DNA from: Bacteroidales bacterium
GTDB lineage: Bacteria; Bacteroidota; Bacteroidia; Bacteroidales; UBA932
Direction of reading: 5' to 3'
Length of the DNA stretch: 51,112 bases
Assembly: GCA_017477335.1 (NCBI GenBank)
Contig: JAFUVY010000009.1
Location: 1-51,112 of the forward strand
Position 1 is the first letter of the stretch. Every line of letters starts with the position of its first letter. The position numbers and the translations under genes are program-made. The notes under the pieces are model-generated. The model saw only the letters and a list, made by a program, of their open reading frames with translations. It was not told the DNA's origin and did no database searches. Shown here in pieces: positions 48,234 to 51,112 of the stretch.

Positions 48234-51112
48234 TTACCACTGGAAACCAGTTACGGGATCAAAGTCGGGAAGAGTACCGGTGGCACCACCGTCGGTGACA
48301 TCAATCACAGGGCGGAGCACGCTCCAGCCGGCGTCGGCGGTAAAGGATGCGGTTGCATCGGATGCAGTTGCGCTGTTCACCAGAGCTGCAAGGCCTTCGT
48401 CAAGCTTGAGGTAGAGAAGCAGGTTCTCGGAAGCCTGGTCTGTGAACTCGTTGATACCGCTCTTGATCTGCTCTGCGCTGCGGATGGTGTTCCATACGCG
48501 GACGTCTGCAAGATAACCGTTGAAGTAACGGGAGTTCACGCTGTTGTCCTTGTAGGACTGGCCGATGAAGGCACCCCTGAGGTCTGCGGCACTGGTGGCG
48601 GTGCCTTCAAAGCTGCCCTTGAGTTCACCGTTCACATAGAATTCGGTCTTGCCGGACTCTGTGTCGTAGGTAACTGCAACGTGGTACCAGGTGTCGGTCT
48701 TGAAATCGTAGTCCAGACGAGGGTGGTTGTGGTCTGCAAGTTCAAGCTGGTTGTTGGGCAGATTAAGGTCGCCGATACGGAGGAGCCACTTGCCTTCTAC
48801 GCCGAACACGGAATTCACCACGGAAGTTCCACGGGCGTTGTTGCTGCCATAATAGTACTCGTTGAAGAAGTCGTGGGCGTTCATCTTCCACTCAACGGTG
48901 AGTTTGCCAAGGCTGCTGACGTTGGCGGTACCCCAGTTGATGGATACGCTGTTGTAGTTCACGGAGAAGTCGGGAGTTACGGTACCGGCTTCGTACTTGC
49001 GGACTACGGTAAGGGTTACGCTGTCGGAGAGACCGCTCTTTTCGTTGGTTGCAGTAATCGTCACCTCGCCAAGACCTACGCCCTTTACAAGGCCGTTCTG
49101 ATCTACGGTTGCAACTGCGGTGTTGCCAGAGCTCCAGGTGATGAGTCTGTTCTCTGCGTTCTCAGGCAGAACCTGTGCAGAAAGCTGAAGGGTCTCGGTA
49201 ACCTTGATTTCCGTGGAAGCGGGAGTGTCAATCTTTACCTCGGTTGCCTCTACAAGTTCCTGGATTTCAGGACGCTCCTCAATCCACTCGAACTCCTGGG
49301 TAGGCTGTACGGTGGCGTCGGTGTTTGCGCTGTTCACAAATACCTGGTTGCCATTGTCCAGCTTGAGGTTCAGCAGAAGGTCCTCATTGGAATTGTCATC
49401 AAATGCATTGAGACCTGCAAAAATCTGCTCGGCGGTACGTGCGGTCTTCCAGACGCGGAGGTCTGCAAGGTAACCGTTGAAGAAGCGGGAGTTCACGCCG
49501 TTGTCCTTTAAGGACTCACTGATACGTGCTCCGGTGAAGTTGGCGGGAACGGTGACTCCTTCTACGGTGCCCTTCAGGTTACCGTTGACGTAGTACTTGG
49601 TGGTACCGCTGGTGACGCTGTAAACAACTGCGACGTGGTACCAGGAACCTGCCTGGAAGTCATAGTCCAGACGGTTTTCGGAGCCTGTGCCGGCTACCTC
49701 CAGCTGATTTTCGGGGATGTTGGCATCGCCGATGCGGAGGAGCCACTGACCATCTACGCCGAACACGGAGTTAACCTTGGAGGTGCCGGTGTAAGTCCAA
49801 TACCAGGACTTATACTGATAGCTGTTGGTCCATGCCTTTGCCTTCATCTTCCACTCTACGGTTACGTCGTTGAGGGAGGAGACGTCGGTGCTGCCCCAGT
49901 CAATGACAAGGGAGTTCATGTTGGCGGAGAAGTCAGGAGATACAGTTCCGGGAGTGTAACGGGCCTCAACGGTAATGGTTACATTGTCGGAGAGATTCTC
50001 GGCTGCGTTCTCTGCGTAAATCTTTACAGTACCGGGGGTGACACCCTTTACAAGGCCGTTCTGATCTACGGTTGCAACCTCCTCGTTCTCACTCCTCCAG
50101 CTGATGCTCTTGTCCCAGGCGTTCTCGGGAAGAACGGTTGCGCTGAGCTGGATGGTAAGACCGGTCTTGACCAGAGTTTCTTCTGCAGTGATCTTGATGG
50201 AAGTAGGATGTACGGGAGCGTCAAGTGTAGGAAGTTCCACACCGGTGGTCCTTTCGGGTTCAGTTGTCTCAATGACTCCGTCGGCGTCGCTTGCGCTCTT
50301 GTATTCCGCATTCAGGCCGTTGCCGGAGAGGTCCGTAACTTTTAGTCCCTTGTCCTCGGTAAGAGGCCAGTTGGCGATAAGGCCTTCGGCCGTCTCAAGA
50401 GCACGGTTGTTTGCGGAGGCTACGACCTCGTCGTTGGTGAGAGCCTTGCTCCAGACACGCAGGTGAGACATGCTGGCGTTGAACCAGCGGGTGCTGAAGG
50501 CATTGCCCACCCAGAACTTACGGCCAATCTTGGCGTCGTCATTGGTGCCGGGCTTCACGCCGCTGTTGTAAGTGACAGGATAGTCCTTGGTGTTGTTCTC
50601 TGCAACCTTCTTGCCGTCCACGTAGAGGACAACCTTGGCGTTGCGGGTGTAAACGGCTGCAATGTGGTGCCACTCACCGGTGGACATTGCAGAAGAAGCC
50701 GTTGCCTTGATTTCACCGCCGCCGGTGACAGGGTCGCCGAGGACAATCTGAGGCTTGCCGTTCTCAAAGCGGACCAGGAAGGCGTTCTCCGTACCCATGA
50801 AGGTAGGAAGATTTGCCTGGGCGCCGTTGTAGTTGACAGCGTTGACCCAGCCTTCGAAGGTGGTTGCGTCAAGAGAAGCGAACTCGTCGGGGAAGGTTAC
50901 ACCGAACATCTTCTGGTTCATGTTGGGAACCGTGCCCTCTACAAGCTGAACGGGAGTGTTAGTTTGCTGCGTTACGACTATCTCCTTGACGATGTCATCC
51001 TTGCCTTCCTTGCTAAGGGTGAGCTTAATCCAGCCATTACGCACTTCTGTGGTCTCGTTGGGAGCGACGGTGTAGGTAATCGTGCCCTCTGCAGCAGTGG
51101 CGGCGGTTACTA
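48234..51112 (-). CDS. BACON/LamG/Ig-like surface protein, 5' end outside the window
   Basis: At least 958 residues; the frame is open to the window edge, so the start and signal are missing (the GTG at 51044 is internal). The visible N-terminus is the end of a BACON domain (EGTITYTVAPNETTEVRNG, then IVKEIVVTQQT), a carbohydrate- or mucin-associated fold. Then come LamG 1, Ig-like A (ISWRSENEEVATVDQNGLVKG), LamG 2, Ig-like B (ITWSSGNTAVATVDQNGLVKG) and LamG 3. The second and third units are clear duplicates, for example SVFGVDGQWLLRIGDANIP and SVFGVEGKWLLRIGDLNLP. Ends DFDPVTGFQW. Probably a large surface glycan-binding protein of the PUL. Confidence 0.85.
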   Translation of the reverse strand, partial: VTAATAAEGTITYTVAPNETTEVRNGWIKLTLSKEGKDDIVKEIVVTQQTNTPVQLVEGTVPNMNQKMFGVTFPDEFASLDATTFEGWVNAVNYNGAQANLPTFMGTENAFLVRFENGKPQIVLGDPVTGGGEIKATASSAMSTGEWHHIAAVYTRNAKVVLYVDGKKVAENNTKDYPVTYNSGVKPGTNDDAKIGRKFWVGNAFSTRWFNASMSHLRVWSKALTNDEVVASANNRALETAEGLIANWPLTEDKGLKVTDLSGNGLNAEYKSASDADGVIETTEPERTTGVELPTLDAPVHPTSIKITAEETLVKTGLTIQLSATVLPENAWDKSISWRSENEEVATVDQNGLVKGVTPGTVKIYAENAAENLSDNVTITVEARYTPGTVSPDFSANMNSLVIDWGSTDVSSLNDVTVEWKMKAKAWTNSYQYKSWYWTYTGTSKVNSVFGVDGQWLLRIGDANIPENQLEVAGTGSENRLDYDFQAGSWYHVAVVYSVTSGTTKYYVNGNLKGTVEGVTVPANFTGARISESLKDNGVNSRFFNGYLADLRVWKTARTAEQIFAGLNAFDDNSNEDLLLNLKLDNGNQVFVNSANTDATVQPTQEFEWIEERPEIQELVEATEVKIDTPASTEIKVTETLQLSAQVLPENAENRLITWSSGNTAVATVDQNGLVKGVGLGEVTITATNEKSGLSDSVTLTVVRKYEAGTVTPDFSVNYNSVSINWGTANVSSLGKLTVEWKMNAHDFFNEYYYGSNNARGTSVVNSVFGVEGKWLLRIGDLNLPNNQLELADHNHPRLDYDFKTDTWYHVAVTYDTESGKTEFYVNGELKGSFEGTATSAADLRGAFIGQSYKDNSVNSRYFNGYLADVRVWNTIRSAEQIKSGINEFTDQASENLLLYLKLDEGLAALVNSATASDATASFTADAGWSVLRPVIDVTDGGATGTLPDFDPVTGFQW

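Noticed and set aside
48234..51112. Phage tail or adhesin interpretation of the Ig-like repeats
   Set aside because: Big_2 domains also occur in phage proteins, but BACON and LamG domains, lipoprotein neighbours and SusCD make a PUL surface protein the better reading.
1..51112. tRNA, rRNA, CRISPR, phage or restriction genes
   Set aside because: I looked on both strands and found none that could be supported.

Overview
The window is a piece of a Bacteroidota chromosome, most likely a gut or rumen Bacteroidales. It has roughly 55% GC by eye, Bacteroidota promoters (TTTG, about 19-20 bases, then TAnnTTTG), a SusC/SusD pair, a Bat aerotolerance operon, many lipoproteins with Cys at about residue 17-21, and BACON, LamG and DUF1735 domains. 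No tRNA, rRNA, CRISPR array, transposase or integrase was seen.

Positions 1-8.7 kb: a terminator, a DUF3127 protein with an SSB-like tail and an FKBP isomerase on the minus strand; recQ on the plus strand; then a tightly packed minus-strand run read as asnS, udk, tonB-like, an exported protein of unknown function and an M16 protease, with ATGA overlaps. Positions 8.7-17.2 kb continue the minus-strand run, read as yigZ, serC, serA, DUF1015, a small membrane protein, dnaG and metG. Positions 17.2-21.3 kb are plus strand: an acidic-tailed pRiA4b ORF-3-like protein, miaA, glyA and a secreted nuclease lipoprotein. Positions 21.3-29.4 kb are the minus-strand aerotolerance operon (moxR, DUF58, a membrane protein, batA, batB, batC and a batD-batE fusion). 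truA follows on the plus strand. Positions 30.5-33.5 kb hold the rplM-rpsI-rpsB-tsf operon. Positions 33.5-51.1 kb form a polysaccharide-utilisation-type locus read on the minus strand: a BACON/LamG/Ig-like protein cut by the window end, a fimbrillin-like lipoprotein with a likely frameshift, two paralogous Ig-like/LamG lipoproteins, SusC, SusD, a GH18-like protein without catalytic residues, a DUF1735-LamG lipoprotein, a GH18 endoglycosidase and a third Ig-like/LamG lipoprotein. The gene set resembles the N-glycan (endo-beta-N-acetylglucosaminidase) loci of Bacteroides: surface proteins capture a glycoprotein glycan, the GH18 enzyme cuts it and SusCD imports it.

The strongest candidate for something undescribed is a family of four intergenic elements (46-212, 8571-8695, 14453-14570, 30339-30471). 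Each is closed by a 23-27 base inverted repeat whose sequence is private to that copy. Inside sits a shared core of GGGAGGGG-type runs alternating with short hairpins whose arms differ between copies but still pair. Every mismatch in the long arms of the three clear copies is a G-U pair (or one bulge) on the strand that carries GGGAGGGG, which points to a folded RNA or single-stranded DNA, not a simple DNA palindrome.
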